From assembly GCA_963693305.1 (NCBI GenBank), contig OY855914.1:17958260-18022259 (forward strand): a stretch of DNA of 64,000 bases, read 5' to 3'. The DNA comes from Meandrina meandrites (lineage: Eukaryota > Cnidaria > Anthozoa > Scleractinia > Meandrinidae). Numbering within the stretch: the first letter of the stretch is position 1; every line of letters starts with the position of its first letter. Below the pieces are notes generated by a model. It saw only the letters and a list, made by a program, of their open reading frames with translations. It did no database searches and was not told where the DNA came from. Of the stretch, positions 32,808 to 41,175 are shown one piece after another. The position numbers and the translations under genes are program-made.

Positions 32808-34762
32808 GTGTAAGAGCAACGCCGAAGGAGTCACTAAAAATCACATCAACCATTTCAAATGGCAGTGACCTGCTTTACAAAAAGGGGATTTACCCTTACG
32901 AGTACATGGACTCATGGGCGAGATTTAGCGAAACAAGTCTTCCTGACAAGCAGATGTTTTACAGCAAGCTCAACGACGAGCACATAACAGAAGATGAGTA
33001 CGCTCACGCGCAGACAGTCTGGGAGACCTTCGAATGCAAAACATTGGGAGACTATCATGAACTTTACGTAAAAACGGATGTTGCCCTGTTGGCAGATGTA
33101 TTTGAGAACTTCCGTAAACTGTGTCTGGAGCAGTACGGGTTAGATCCGGCACACTATTTCACATCACCAGGACTCTCATGGGACGCCCTCTTGAAAAAGA
33201 CGGGTGTCGAGCTTGAGTTGTTTACAGACCTTGAAATGCATCTCTTCGCGGAAAGGGGAATTCGGGGGGGGGGGGGGGGGGAATCTCGATGGTAAGCAAG
33301 AGATACTCAAAGGCAAACAACCCGCTGGTACCGGACTATGACCCCAGCAAACCAAACAGTTACATTATGTTTCTAGACGCGAACAACCTCTACGGTTGGG
33401 CAATGAGCTTGCCGCTCCCCAAAAGTGGTTTTAAATGGAAACGTGTCATGCCGACGGAGGAGGAAATTCTGAATAAAAAGAAGAACGCAAAGAATGGATG
33501 GATCCTTGAGGTCGATTTGGAGTACCCAGCGGAGCTGCATAAAGAACACAACAGCTACCCGCCGGCGCCCGAGAAAAAGGTCGTGAAAAAGGAATGTATG
33601 TCGGAATACCAAAAGAGGTTGATAAAAGACCTAGAGCTGAAATCCTCGGACAGCAAGAAGCTGCTGCTGACACTTGAGGACAAAAAAGACTACGTCGTGC
33701 GTTACAGAAACCTGCAGTTTTATCTGAAGCAGGGCATGAAACTGAAGCGAGTGCACAGGGTGTTGGAGTTCGAACAAGAATGCTGGATGGAGCCGTACAT
33801 CCGGATGAATACAGAATTCAGAAAGCAAGCAAAGAACGACTTTGAAAAGAACTTTTACAAGCTAATGAATAACTCAGTTTTTGGCAAAACCATGGAGAAC
33901 CTGCGCAACCGTGTTGATGTAAAAATAGTGCGCAGCAATGAGAAAGACAAAATAAGGAAATTGGTCGCCAGCCCTTTGTACTCAAGGCATGTGATATTTA
34001 CAAACGACCTGGTTGGAATCGACATGCGCAAAAGCGGGCTGCTGCTCAACAAGCCGGTCTACACGGGGATGACAATACTTGACAACAGCAAGATCCTGAT
34101 GTACGACTTTTTCTACAATCATCTGAAAAAGCAGAACGGAAAAAACTGCGATCTCCTGTACACAGACACAGACAGCCTTCTGCTTGAAATCAAAACGGAT
34201 GACGTCTACAAAGACATAAAATCAAACGAAAAGCATTATGACACGAGCGACTACCCGAAGGAACATCCGCTCCACTCAACTGCGAACAAAAAGGTCTTGG
34301 GCAAAATGAAAGACGAGTGTGCCGGAACCCCCATATCAGAGATTGTTTATCTGAAGCCGAAAATGTACTCTATCATGAAGGCAGACGAAAAAAATATCAA
34401 AAAAGCAAAGGGTGTAAAAGAGCGTTGTCAAGAAACAAATAAAGCATGAACAGTACAAGGAAACGCTTTTCGGTACGCAGCAGCTGTGGCACGGAATGAA
34501 CATTCTATGAAGCGAGGGTCATGAGATTTATGGCATGCATGTAAACAAAATTTCGCTTTCCCCATTTGATTCAAAGCGCTGGATAGCAGATGATAGGATC
34601 AATACAAATGCTTACGGGTACACTAGGCCTTTATTCACAAATACCGAAATGAAAGAAATAGAAGCTTTATTCACTACTACAGAAATGAAAGAAATAGAAG
34701 CTTTATTAACAAATACTGAAATCAAAGAAATAGAAGAAGCTTTAACAGAGATGCAGAAATAA
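32808..34762 (+). pseudogene. polB: Family B DNA polymerase, C-terminal part (palm and thumb)
   Basis: After the inserted transposon the frame resumes with ATPKESLKITSTISNG and runs through the 129-codon frame at 32906. It breaks at an 18-base G tract (33264-33281) and continues from 33289 for 386 codons. Visible motifs are DANNLYGW at about 33376 (motif A aspartate), [14 protein letters not shown] near 33855 (motif B) and YTDTDS at 34159-34176 (motif C catalytic aspartates). The catalytic residues are thus all intact. A final frameshift near 34425 separates the tail GTQQLWHGMN...GHEIYGMH...SKRWI. That tail ends in three roughly 16-residue tandem repeats containing EMKEIEAL. The motif spelling is that of protein-primed Polinton-type polymerases. 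Confidence 0.9.
33264..33281 (+). repeat. Poly-G tract, 18 bases, inside the polymerase reading frame
   Basis: The tract replaces a short glycine-coding G run in the family, to judge from the flanking residues RGIRGG and SMVSKRYS. The extra bases put the two sides in different frames. Confidence 0.8.
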
Positions 34763-34769
34763 AGAAATG

Positions 34770-35744
34770 TTATAGTTGCTCGGGGGGTAATTGTGTATTT
34801 GGAGGCACAACCAGCAGTTCTTCACGCACAAAGCCTCGCTTGGGTCCGTCGTGCAAATAGTAGAGAACGGGCTGATTCGGTTTGGTAAAAGATCGTTCAA
34901 TGTTGTAAACTTTCAAAGACCAGATTGGCTCAGTGGCTCTTTTCACACCACCTTCAAGCTCGCCAGGTTTTTTCAAATACCTAACATTCAAAAGAGAGGG
35001 GAGCTTTTTTTCCATTTCCCCAACAGGCCTCAAATAAGGTGTTGATGGCTTTGCATAAACATTTTTTTCCTTTGATGGCAACGGCAGGTTTCTGGCCGAT
35101 AAGGCTTGTCAATTCGTTGTTCAGAGCGACCACAACTTCAGGAAGCCTTTTTACCCACGCAGTGGACCGCTGGCCCTCAGGCATGCGCATTTCAACGGCG
35201 TACTGGTGCCCGAACAAGCGCTCAGCCAGGGCGCGGTAGAAACGTTCAACAATGGCCTGGTTACGGTGAATGTCAACTCGCCCGCGCCGAATGTACGTTT
35301 TGTGATTTTCCATTTATTTTGTAACAGCGCCAATGAATTCGCGCCCAGGGTCAACCTGCAGCAGTTCAGGCCATTTCAGAGGCGCGCGCTTGTAAATTCT
35401 CTTAAAAGCCAGGGCAACTTTCGAGGTCAAGGGTTCAGCCTCTTTGTATCGGCTGGCCACGTCGACAACGGTGAGGGCATATTTAAAAACTTTGCGCCCG
35501 CGGGGCAGTTTGTCATGCGGCAGAAAAAGAAGATCTGCCTGGTGGACAGCATTGGGTGTAGGCACGTCGAATTTCGGCCGAGGAATGCGCTTCGGTGCGG
35601 AAAGGAAGATCTGCCAGAGTACTTGCTTGAACAGCCACTTTTTTGCGGTTTCTTCTGGTAACTTGGCGATAATTTTTTGATCGCAGCAATACCTTTTCAG
35701 TAGCCCCCAGGGCTATAGTATATCTTTGCGAGTTTGTCGTCCAT
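34770..35744 (-). pseudogene. int: Retrovirus-like DDE integrase of the viral element
   Basis: The gene starts MDDKLAKIYYSP at 35744. A TGA stop occurs at about codon 15 and a frameshift near 35660. The catalytic core then reads HQADLLFLPHD, ALTVVDVASRYKEAEPL (first aspartates), LLQVDPGREF (second aspartate) and QAIVERFYRALAERLF (glutamate), so the D, D and E residues are all visible. An in-frame TAA at 35314-35316 splits the core. After a further shift near 35060 the C-terminal chromo/SH3-like part reads WSLKVYNIERS...VLYYLHDGPKRGFVREELL. The enzyme would insert the element's ends into host DNA. Two stops and two frameshifts make this copy non-functional. It ends 8 bases from the convergent polymerase stop. 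Confidence 0.9.
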
Positions 35745-35772
35745 TGTTTAATATAAGTAGGGAGTAAAAAGT

Positions 35773-36195
35773 TTAAAGGAACCGGAAGGCAGCGTAGCCC
35801 AGAGCAAGAGCCCCGGCACCGACGAACATGAGTTCACCATTTTTCTGCTGCTCGCTTGGTTGATAGAAATCTGAGAACTTGGGCTCTTTGGGTGGTATCA
35901 TTTGTTTGTCATGGTGCGCCTGGTTGTACAGTTTAAAGGCGTAGTCAGTGTTGGTGAAGTTCTGCTTGGACTGCGCCTTAATTTGCGTGTTAGTCGCAAT
36001 CCAGTCGAGAAGTTTGGTGCGGTCACGGGAGTATTTGGCGTAAGCCGCTTGATACGCCTCGAGAGCTTTATCATGTCGTACTTTTTCGTCAAGTGCAGCG
36101 TCACCTCCGCCAAGTGCCTTCGCAAGATAATTGCCACCGATAAAAGCCGCAGCATTCAACACAGCCCCACCAACCATCATCGCGATACTTGCCAT
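35773..36195 (-). CDS. Small membrane-associated protein of the viral element (140 aa)
   Basis: The intact frame starts MASIAMMVGGAVLNAAAF, a glycine/alanine-rich hydrophobic helix. A soluble, charged middle with many lysines, tyrosines and glutamines follows. The protein ends in a second hydrophobic segment, GELMFVGAGALALGYAAFRFL. Two membrane-anchoring ends around a polar centre suggest a virion membrane or minor capsid protein, but I recognise no named family. It is the first of a run of small same-strand genes between integrase and ATPase spaced 28-52 bases apart, which looks like co-expression. Confidence 0.65.
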   Translation of the reverse strand: MASIAMMVGGAVLNAAAFIGGNYLAKALGGGDAALDEKVRHDKALEAYQAAYAKYSRDRTKLLDWIATNTQIKAQSKQNFTNTDYAFKLYNQAHHDKQMIPPKEPKFSDFYQPSEQQKNGELMFVGAGALALGYAAFRFL

Positions 36196-36237
36196 CGTAT
36201 TATGTATCAGAGCAGAGTTTTTTTCAAATCATTAATT

Positions 36238-36459
36238 TCAGACGCTGGTGGGAAGGATTTTTTTGTCCTCGAGGTACTGTTTGAGCGCAATGCTCCCTGC
36301 CATGACGGCGGTGAACTTCACGTAGTTCATTGCACTGCTGCTTGGGTCAGAAGTAAAATTCTCTTTCACAACTTTTTTTGCGACCCAGCTGATGCCGGCG
36401 GCCAAACCAGTGATAGTAGCAGCATCCATGATGGTTTTAACAAGCTTGTTGTCTGACAT
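36238..36459 (-). CDS. Small membrane protein of the viral element (73 aa)
   Basis: MSDNKLVKTIMDAATITGLAAGIS is chosen as the start; an upstream in-frame start would add 11 hydrophobic residues. The product has two hydrophobic helices (about residues 8-25 and 48-60) separated by a lysine-rich stretch, and a charged end DKKILPTSV. The frame is uninterrupted. Function unknown; a virion membrane protein is likely from context. Confidence 0.6.
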   Translation of the reverse strand: MSDNKLVKTIMDAATITGLAAGISWVAKKVVKENFTSDPSSSAMNYVKFTAVMAGSIALKQYLEDKKILPTSV

Positions 36460-36507
36460 TATTTTTGCTAGTATAGAAATGGAAACATACAAAAGTTTAA
36501 ATAAGAA

Positions 36508-36663
36508 TTAATGTGTTTCTTCTGCGTCCGGGTTATATAATGTGGCATTCAAAAGATCGCGGAGTGTATTAAAAACCTTCACGTTGAAGTCGTACCATAT
36601 CAGTCCGATTCCAAAAATGGCCGCGGTTGAGATAAGAACTTGGGGAACATCAACTTTTTTCAT
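36508..36663 (-). CDS. Small membrane protein of the viral element (51 aa)
   Basis: The start MKKVDVPQVLIS gives one hydrophobic helix (VLISTAAIFGIGLIWY, about residues 9-24) and a short polar tail ending DAEETH. It is too short for homology by eye. Its position within the same-strand cluster of membrane proteins supports it as a real gene. Confidence 0.5.
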   Translation of the reverse strand: MKKVDVPQVLISTAAIFGIGLIWYDFNVKVFNTLRDLLNATLYNPDAEETH

Positions 36664-36699
36664 GGTATAGGAGGCAGATATAATATTAATTCCAAACAT

Positions 36700-37191
36700 T
36701 CAATCCAAATGTTTTAAAACTCTGGGCTTTGTCGCGCAAACAGGTTGTGGCTCAACACGTGCGGGCTCAGGTGTCTTTTTGCTGAATACGGCCTTGAGCT
36801 CTTCGCGTTTGTAATAAATCCCGATCAGTGAAACGACTAAGCTGGCAACAGCAAGCCATTGGGTGGTGCTTAGACTGCTATTTTTTTCTCCGGCACTATT
36901 TGGTGTTTCGTCTGCCGTAGGCGGGGCTGGCTCAGGGGCCGGGGCGGCGGCCTTTGCCTTGTTGTTTGCAAGTATGATAGCAGCCTCAGCTGCGGCTTTT
37001 TTCTGTTGTTCGCGGGCACGCCGCGTTCTTTCAGCAACCAATTTGCCTGCAGCCACACGCTTGGGATTTTTTACGCGCTGCGGGGTTGAAGTTGGAGTTG
37101 GAGTTGCTGCTTGCTGTGTGATATCGACCTGCGAATGTGCCGTCTGGGTCTCGCCCTGCGAATGTGCGCTTTCGGATTGTTCGGTTGACAT
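36700..37191 (-). CDS. Low-complexity single-pass membrane protein of the viral element (163 aa)
   Basis: MSTEQSESAHSQ starts an S/T/Q-rich N-terminus. A basic KNPKRVAAGKLVAERTRRAR segment, an alanine/proline-rich stretch and one transmembrane segment near residues 111-126 (WLAVASLVVSLIGIYY) follow. A proline-rich tail ends the protein. The KNPKRVAAGK-type basic block recurs, in my recollection, in proteins of related elements and could bind nucleic acid or be processed. The frame is intact. A start 15 codons upstream is also possible. Confidence 0.6.
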   Translation of the reverse strand: MSTEQSESAHSQGETQTAHSQVDITQQAATPTPTSTPQRVKNPKRVAAGKLVAERTRRAREQQKKAAAEAAIILANNKAKAAAPAPEPAPPTADETPNSAGEKNSSLSTTQWLAVASLVVSLIGIYYKREELKAVFSKKTPEPARVEPQPVCATKPRVLKHLD

Positions 37192-37236
37192 TTTGAAACA
37201 AAGCGTATATGTTAAGGAAATAAAATTATTATGCAA

Positions 37237-37839
37237 TTACTCAGAATTTGTCTGCAAGTGTTCAGCAGTTGGTGAGGTATGCTGAGGAATTTCTTCTAAT
37301 TTTGCTTCATACATTCTATCCAAATGTGAGCTAAAATCAATTTGTTTTGTTGTGATCAGCGCCGCGTTGGCCAGAGCAAGAAAACGGCCGCACTTAAAAG
37401 CAAGGTTGCCGGCCAGATTGGAGAGCTCTTAATTGATGTTGTAGTCGATTCTGAGTTCTTTTTGATAACTGTCGATGTCTTTGATGTCAACAGCCATTCC
37501 GACCGCTTTGGTTACAAGAAAAATGCAGCTGTCGATGAAACTTTCTGTTGTCTTGGAGCCCACGTAGGTCTCGTACCTTTTGATGTATTTCTCAACATCT
37601 TTTTCGCTCAGGCGCTTTACCTGTTCATGTGTTAACTGCACGCCGATGGCCTCTTTGGCTTTGCCTGTCCATACAAGCACGTTCAGCTGCTCACGAAGAG
37701 CAGGAATGTCAGGTCCGGGGGCGGTTAAGCTGGTTAAGTCTGGCACAATACTACTACCAGCTGGCCCGCTCGACGGCTCGGCTTCCAGTAGGTCCAGGTT
37801 TAAGTTCTTAAGTTCTGCGCACAACTCTTGTTCACCCAT
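37237..37839 (-). pseudogene. Unrecognised roughly 200-codon viral-element protein, one stop
   Basis: MGEQELCAELKNLNLDLL begins an acidic N-terminus. A helical domain follows, with LREQLNVLVW, LTHEQVKRLSEKDVEKYIKRYETYVG and SKTTESFIDSCIFLVTKAVGM. An in-frame TAA at 37429-37431 (codon 137) interrupts it. The same frame then continues for about 64 codons (ELSNLAGNLAFKCGRFL...) to a natural stop, so this is a single nonsense change. The gene overlaps the end of the ATPase gene by 8 bases. That tight coupling is usual for virion morphogenesis genes, but no function is recognised. Confidence 0.6.
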
Positions 37840-38464
37840 TGTCACTATATACAACTTTTATTTTTTTTAATTCAAAATGAATGCCGTCGGGGTGGCGAAG
37901 CGAGAACACAAGATAAGAGAACTTTCGCTCTTTCAGCTTTGAAATCAGATCTTTGTACTCATCGTGGGAGAGTTTGCCGGCGTAATCATCAAAGATAGCC
38001 TTCGTGGTTTTGGCCGAGGTAGTGTAAAATAGAACGATAGACGCCACGTTCTCCCGGAAGGAAGGTGTGATGCTGGTTATCTTCTGGGTCAGCACCCAAA
38101 CGCTGATGCCGATATGTCGAGCGGAAAAGCCAAGATTCACCTGCTGGCCTGTGCGCCCTTTCACATCTTTGGAGGCTGCGCAGTCATCGAGGATTATGAG
38201 CGTGTTGGTGCCCTCAAACAGCGAGCTCACGACCTTCAAAAAAATTTCCACCTCGTGCTGCTTGCATATTACCACAAACATTCTCGGATCATTTTCACCA
38301 ATTCGGTGGTAGGTCTTGTTGTGCGCGAATGTTGGGCAGATAAGTACGATATAGTCGAACTTTCCGTGGAAAGGCCCTTAGATCTGGTCCACCACATACC
38401 TCGATTTGCCTGAATTCGTCGGGCCTACAACGAGAGCGTTAAAAGGTATCTTGCTCGGATCCAT
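37832..38464 (-). pseudogene. HerA/FtsK-superfamily packaging ATPase
   Basis: This 211-codon frame starts MDPSKIPFNALVV. It has a Walker A loop GPTNSGKS at residues 14-21 and a Walker B TLIILDDCA at about residues 88-96. A sensor-like SVWVLTQ ends at about residue 127. This is the layout of the A32-like genome-packaging ATPases of Polintons and related viruses, which push DNA into the capsid. One in-frame TAA at codon 29 (38378-38380) breaks it just after the P-loop; otherwise the frame is intact. It lies directly after the probable capsid gene (5-base gap) and overlaps the next gene by 8 bases, forming a morphogenesis cassette. Confidence 0.85.
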
Positions 38465-38469
38465 TTATA

Positions 38470-39744
38470 TTATAACTGAAAATATTCTAATTGCCTTCCT
38501 AATATATTCATCTGCGCGTCGCTGATTACGTAAATGTGGCAGTTCACATTGCCCGAGCCGCTTGCATTTCTCTCGAGCTCCAACTGTACCCCATCCTTTG
38601 TGTTTACAAGTCGCGTGCCGCTTCCGTGCATCGAGTGGTCAGTCATGGAACGCAGATCGATCATAAACCCGAACTTGTCTTCTGTATAAAACTTTGTTGC
38701 ATTCATGTGCTGTGTTTTGTTTTCGGCTTTGAGAAAGAAGCGTTTTACCTCCTCCCAGACATCAATTTCTTCAAGTTCGTTGTTGTACAGCCTGTTGGGC
38801 GAGCCGTTTACTGTGACACTGACTTTCGTCAGGTCTGGGTTTAAGTAAGTTTCTGCCTGCCTTGCGCCAGCTACATAGGGCTCGACAAAAAGTAGCAAGA
38901 TGCCTTTGAGGGACCTTCTCTGTGGGTTAACTCTGAGATTCAGCCTTGTGTCTGTGCCTTTGGCAAAGGTAACCACTGCGTCACGCTGGTCATATGCAAA
39001 TTCTATCCCACTTGTGTACGTGCTGAAGGCTTCATCTGCCAGTGTTTTGCTTCTTATCATCTTGTACTCCAGCTGGACGTTTTTCAGCTTGTATTTAAGC
39101 TTCGAGGGGTCTGAGCCTCTGACGACCTTAGAGGCTGGCGCAATTGTCAGTTCGAACACAAGATCGCTGAATAGAGCCTGCGGATAAAAGGTCCCGTGGT
39201 CGTTCAAAATCTGGTGGTCAAGGCGGATTCTGTATTTGGTTCCGTAAATCCCGTTCAGTTTGATTTCTGCAGAGACGCCTGAGGTCTTCTTATCACCCGC
39301 GTTTGAGCGAGTTTTGTTGAGATCCTCACCCTGGATTCCATCTTGCAGCATGTTGTCGCGCTCCTCCTGCGATAGGAAGAGGACCTCGAATATCTTGTAA
39401 ATGTCGTAATCAACTGTGTCCTGCACGATTGTGCCAGAGTAACTCACAACAAGTTTTTCAACTAGCGCCCGACCAACATTGTCGACAAGAAAGTTGTTGG
39501 CATGGCCTCTGCTCAAATCGATGTTGAAGCGCAGCGCGTGTGAGCCGGGAACAATGACCTCGTTTTCATTCAGCCTGGGCACCGAAACATAAAGCGTTTC
39601 CTGCGGATTGGCTTCTGTGCGATCGAAAGTGATGCGTTTCATCGCGCGCTCTGCTTTTAGAGCGCCAAGAGTTTTTTCACTGCGTGTTGGCCGAAGGTTT
39701 TCTTGTACACCGTCCGTTACTGTAAGAAATATAAAAGTGTTCAA
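38470..39744 (-). CDS. Probable capsid protein (jelly-roll), open over 424 codons
   Basis: The frame is open over its full length with no frameshift or stop. It reads through LGALKAERAMKRITFDR, VPGSHALRFNIDLSRGHANNFL, VGRALVEKLVVSYSGTIV and a polar middle. Later blocks are TKYRIRLDHQIL, YPQALFSDLVFELTIAP, LKGILLLFVEPYVAG and a terminal NCHIYVISDAQMNIL. Alternating beta-strand blocks and a VPGS...NNFL...VxxLVVxxxG pattern are typical of double jelly-roll capsid proteins of this virus group. I assign it as the likely major capsid protein from pattern and position, not from a computed match. No ATG opens the frame. A TTTCTTACAG acceptor-like sequence ends at 39720 just before TDGVQEN, so the true start is probably on an upstream exon. 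Confidence 0.6.
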   Translation of the reverse strand: MNTFIFLTVTDGVQENLRPTRSEKTLGALKAERAMKRITFDRTEANPQETLYVSVPRLNENEVIVPGSHALRFNIDLSRGHANNFLVDNVGRALVEKLVVSYSGTIVQDTVDYDIYKIFEVLFLSQEERDNMLQDGIQGEDLNKTRSNAGDKKTSGVSAEIKLNGIYGTKYRIRLDHQILNDHGTFYPQALFSDLVFELTIAPASKVVRGSDPSKLKYKLKNVQLEYKMIRSKTLADEAFSTYTSGIEFAYDQRDAVVTFAKGTDTRLNLRVNPQRRSLKGILLLFVEPYVAGARQAETYLNPDLTKVSVTVNGSPNRLYNNELEEIDVWEEVKRFFLKAENKTQHMNATKFYTEDKFGFMIDLRSMTDHSMHGSGTRLVNTKDGVQLELERNASGSGNVNCHIYVISDAQMNILGRQLEYFQL

Positions 39745-39930
39745 TTAAAATTTCAATTGTAAATATAAAATCACGCGATGGCAGAAGGTGGCGAATTTTG
39801 TATGGACCAACCAGATCTTGACCACGATATTGACCATGATGACGACGATGATGGTGATGATGAACAAGAGGGCAACAGAACCCAGCCATTTCAGCCTGGC
39901 AAAGCGTCCACCCCCTACCATGGTGGTGAA
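39745..39930 (-). CDS. Possible small transmembrane protein, antisense overlap
   Basis: A minus-strand frame of about 60 codons starting MVGGGRFARLKWLGSVALLF contains a strong hydrophobic segment (VALLFIITIIVVIMVNIVVKIWLV). It is antisense to the Asp/His-rich N-terminus of the + strand gene. The GAT/CAT-rich repeat at 39825-39865 would give a hydrophobic frame by chance, so it may be an artefact. It could also supply a 5' exon for the capsid protein. Confidence 0.2.
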   Translation of the reverse strand, partial: FTTMVGGGRFARLKWLGSVALLFIITIIVVIMVNIVVKIWLVHTKFATFCHRVILYLQLKF

Positions 39931-41175
39931 CAACATGAAATGCAAACTATGCAGCACGAACAGAGTGGACTTCCAGAAACATCATTTGATGAAAATATAC
40001 CTTTGTTGGGGGGCTTTATTCATCAAGATGACAAACCAGCTCTTCTTGAAAGAGCAAGAGCTTTCTATAAAAGGAGGTTTCCAAGAGTTGACTTCGGGAA
40101 ATTAGGCCCAATCGGTTTCAGCAAAAGGCCTGGGAATGAGACTACAATCGTTTCATTTGGAACAAAAGGTGGCGAGACTGACATTTTCAGAAAAGATGAG
40201 AAAGGTCTTCTCAAAAAAAATTTACAGACAAGTTCAAAACATCCCTTGGTCCAGAAGCTGAATCTCTGATTGCTCAAGACAATGAAGAAATAAGAGCAAA
40301 CCGGCAGAGATTAAGAGAAGCTGAAAAACAACTCAGGGATGCAGAAAAACTAGCCTCTGAAAGCGAAAAAGCCGCCCAAGAAGTTCAAAATTTGAGAAAC
40401 AGAATAGAACGAAGTCAAGTTCAGATCGAAAATATTCAAGAAGAACAAGGTACAAACGTTGAAAGTGAATCAGAACTGCGGAGACTGCAGCAACTGAAAA
40501 AAAAAATATCAAAAGGATTTTGAAAATGCAAAAAGAGAAGTGGCGGCTCTCGAGAAACAAGCCAAAACCAAAGCCAAAGAACAAACCAGGGTCGACCAAC
40601 TTAGAGCAAGCCTGGCGGCCAAAGAGAGCGAAAGGAACACAATGGAATCGAGGCTCAACGACACAAGAACATTGGATGAGCTGAAAGAGCAAGAAGCTGA
40701 TCTGCAGCGCCAAAACGAGGAAGATCAGGCAGTTATCGACAATGAAGACGCCTCACCTTCTGATAAACAAGCTGCCGAAGGAAGAGTAGCGGAAAGACAA
40801 GAGGAGCTTGCTCGTTTAAGAACTCAGATTAATGAAAGAGAAAGAGCGCTTCCACTTTGTGAGAGGTTAAAGGAGATATTCAAAAAATATGGTGTGACCG
40901 TTACAGCAATCGTTCTTGCTGCTGGGGTGACAATTGGTGCAGTCATTGGGGCTATTACAAACGCTTTGAGAGCCAACAGTAAAGCGTTGGGAAAAGGTCT
41001 GAAAGATATTGGCTCAAAGGTTGCATCAGCTCTGCCAGGTCTTATTGGCTCAATTGTGAGCTTTCTTTTCAAAGCCGCCGGTCAAGCTATCGGTTTTCTG
41101 GCTGAGCACACCTGGCTGCTGATTTTGGCTGTGGTTGCCTTTCTTGTCGAAAAATACATTAAGAAGCGGCGTTAG
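39778..41175 (+). pseudogene. Coiled-coil membrane protein of the viral element
   Basis: MAEGGEFC starts an Asp/His-rich N-terminus. FDENIPLLGG, RRFPRVDFGKLGPIGF and a long coiled coil (about 40260-40850, rich in E/K/Q/R/L heptads) follow. The C-terminus has hydrophobic helices (TVTAIVLAAGVTIGAVIGAI, LPGLIGSIVSFLF, WLLILAVVAFLVEKYI) and ends KKRR. It is the only right-arm gene on the + strand. Frameshifts occur in A runs at about 40213 and 40497, so three frames make up the protein. Both lie in homopolymers and could be assembly errors. A membrane-anchored fibre or scaffold of the virion is a guess; no named family is recognised. Its stop overlaps the convergent gene's stop. Confidence 0.6.

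Noticed and set aside
36863..37285. 140-codon + strand frame across the viral small-gene cluster
   Set aside because: It is antisense to the S/T/Q- and alanine-rich minus-strand gene and has no independent motif.
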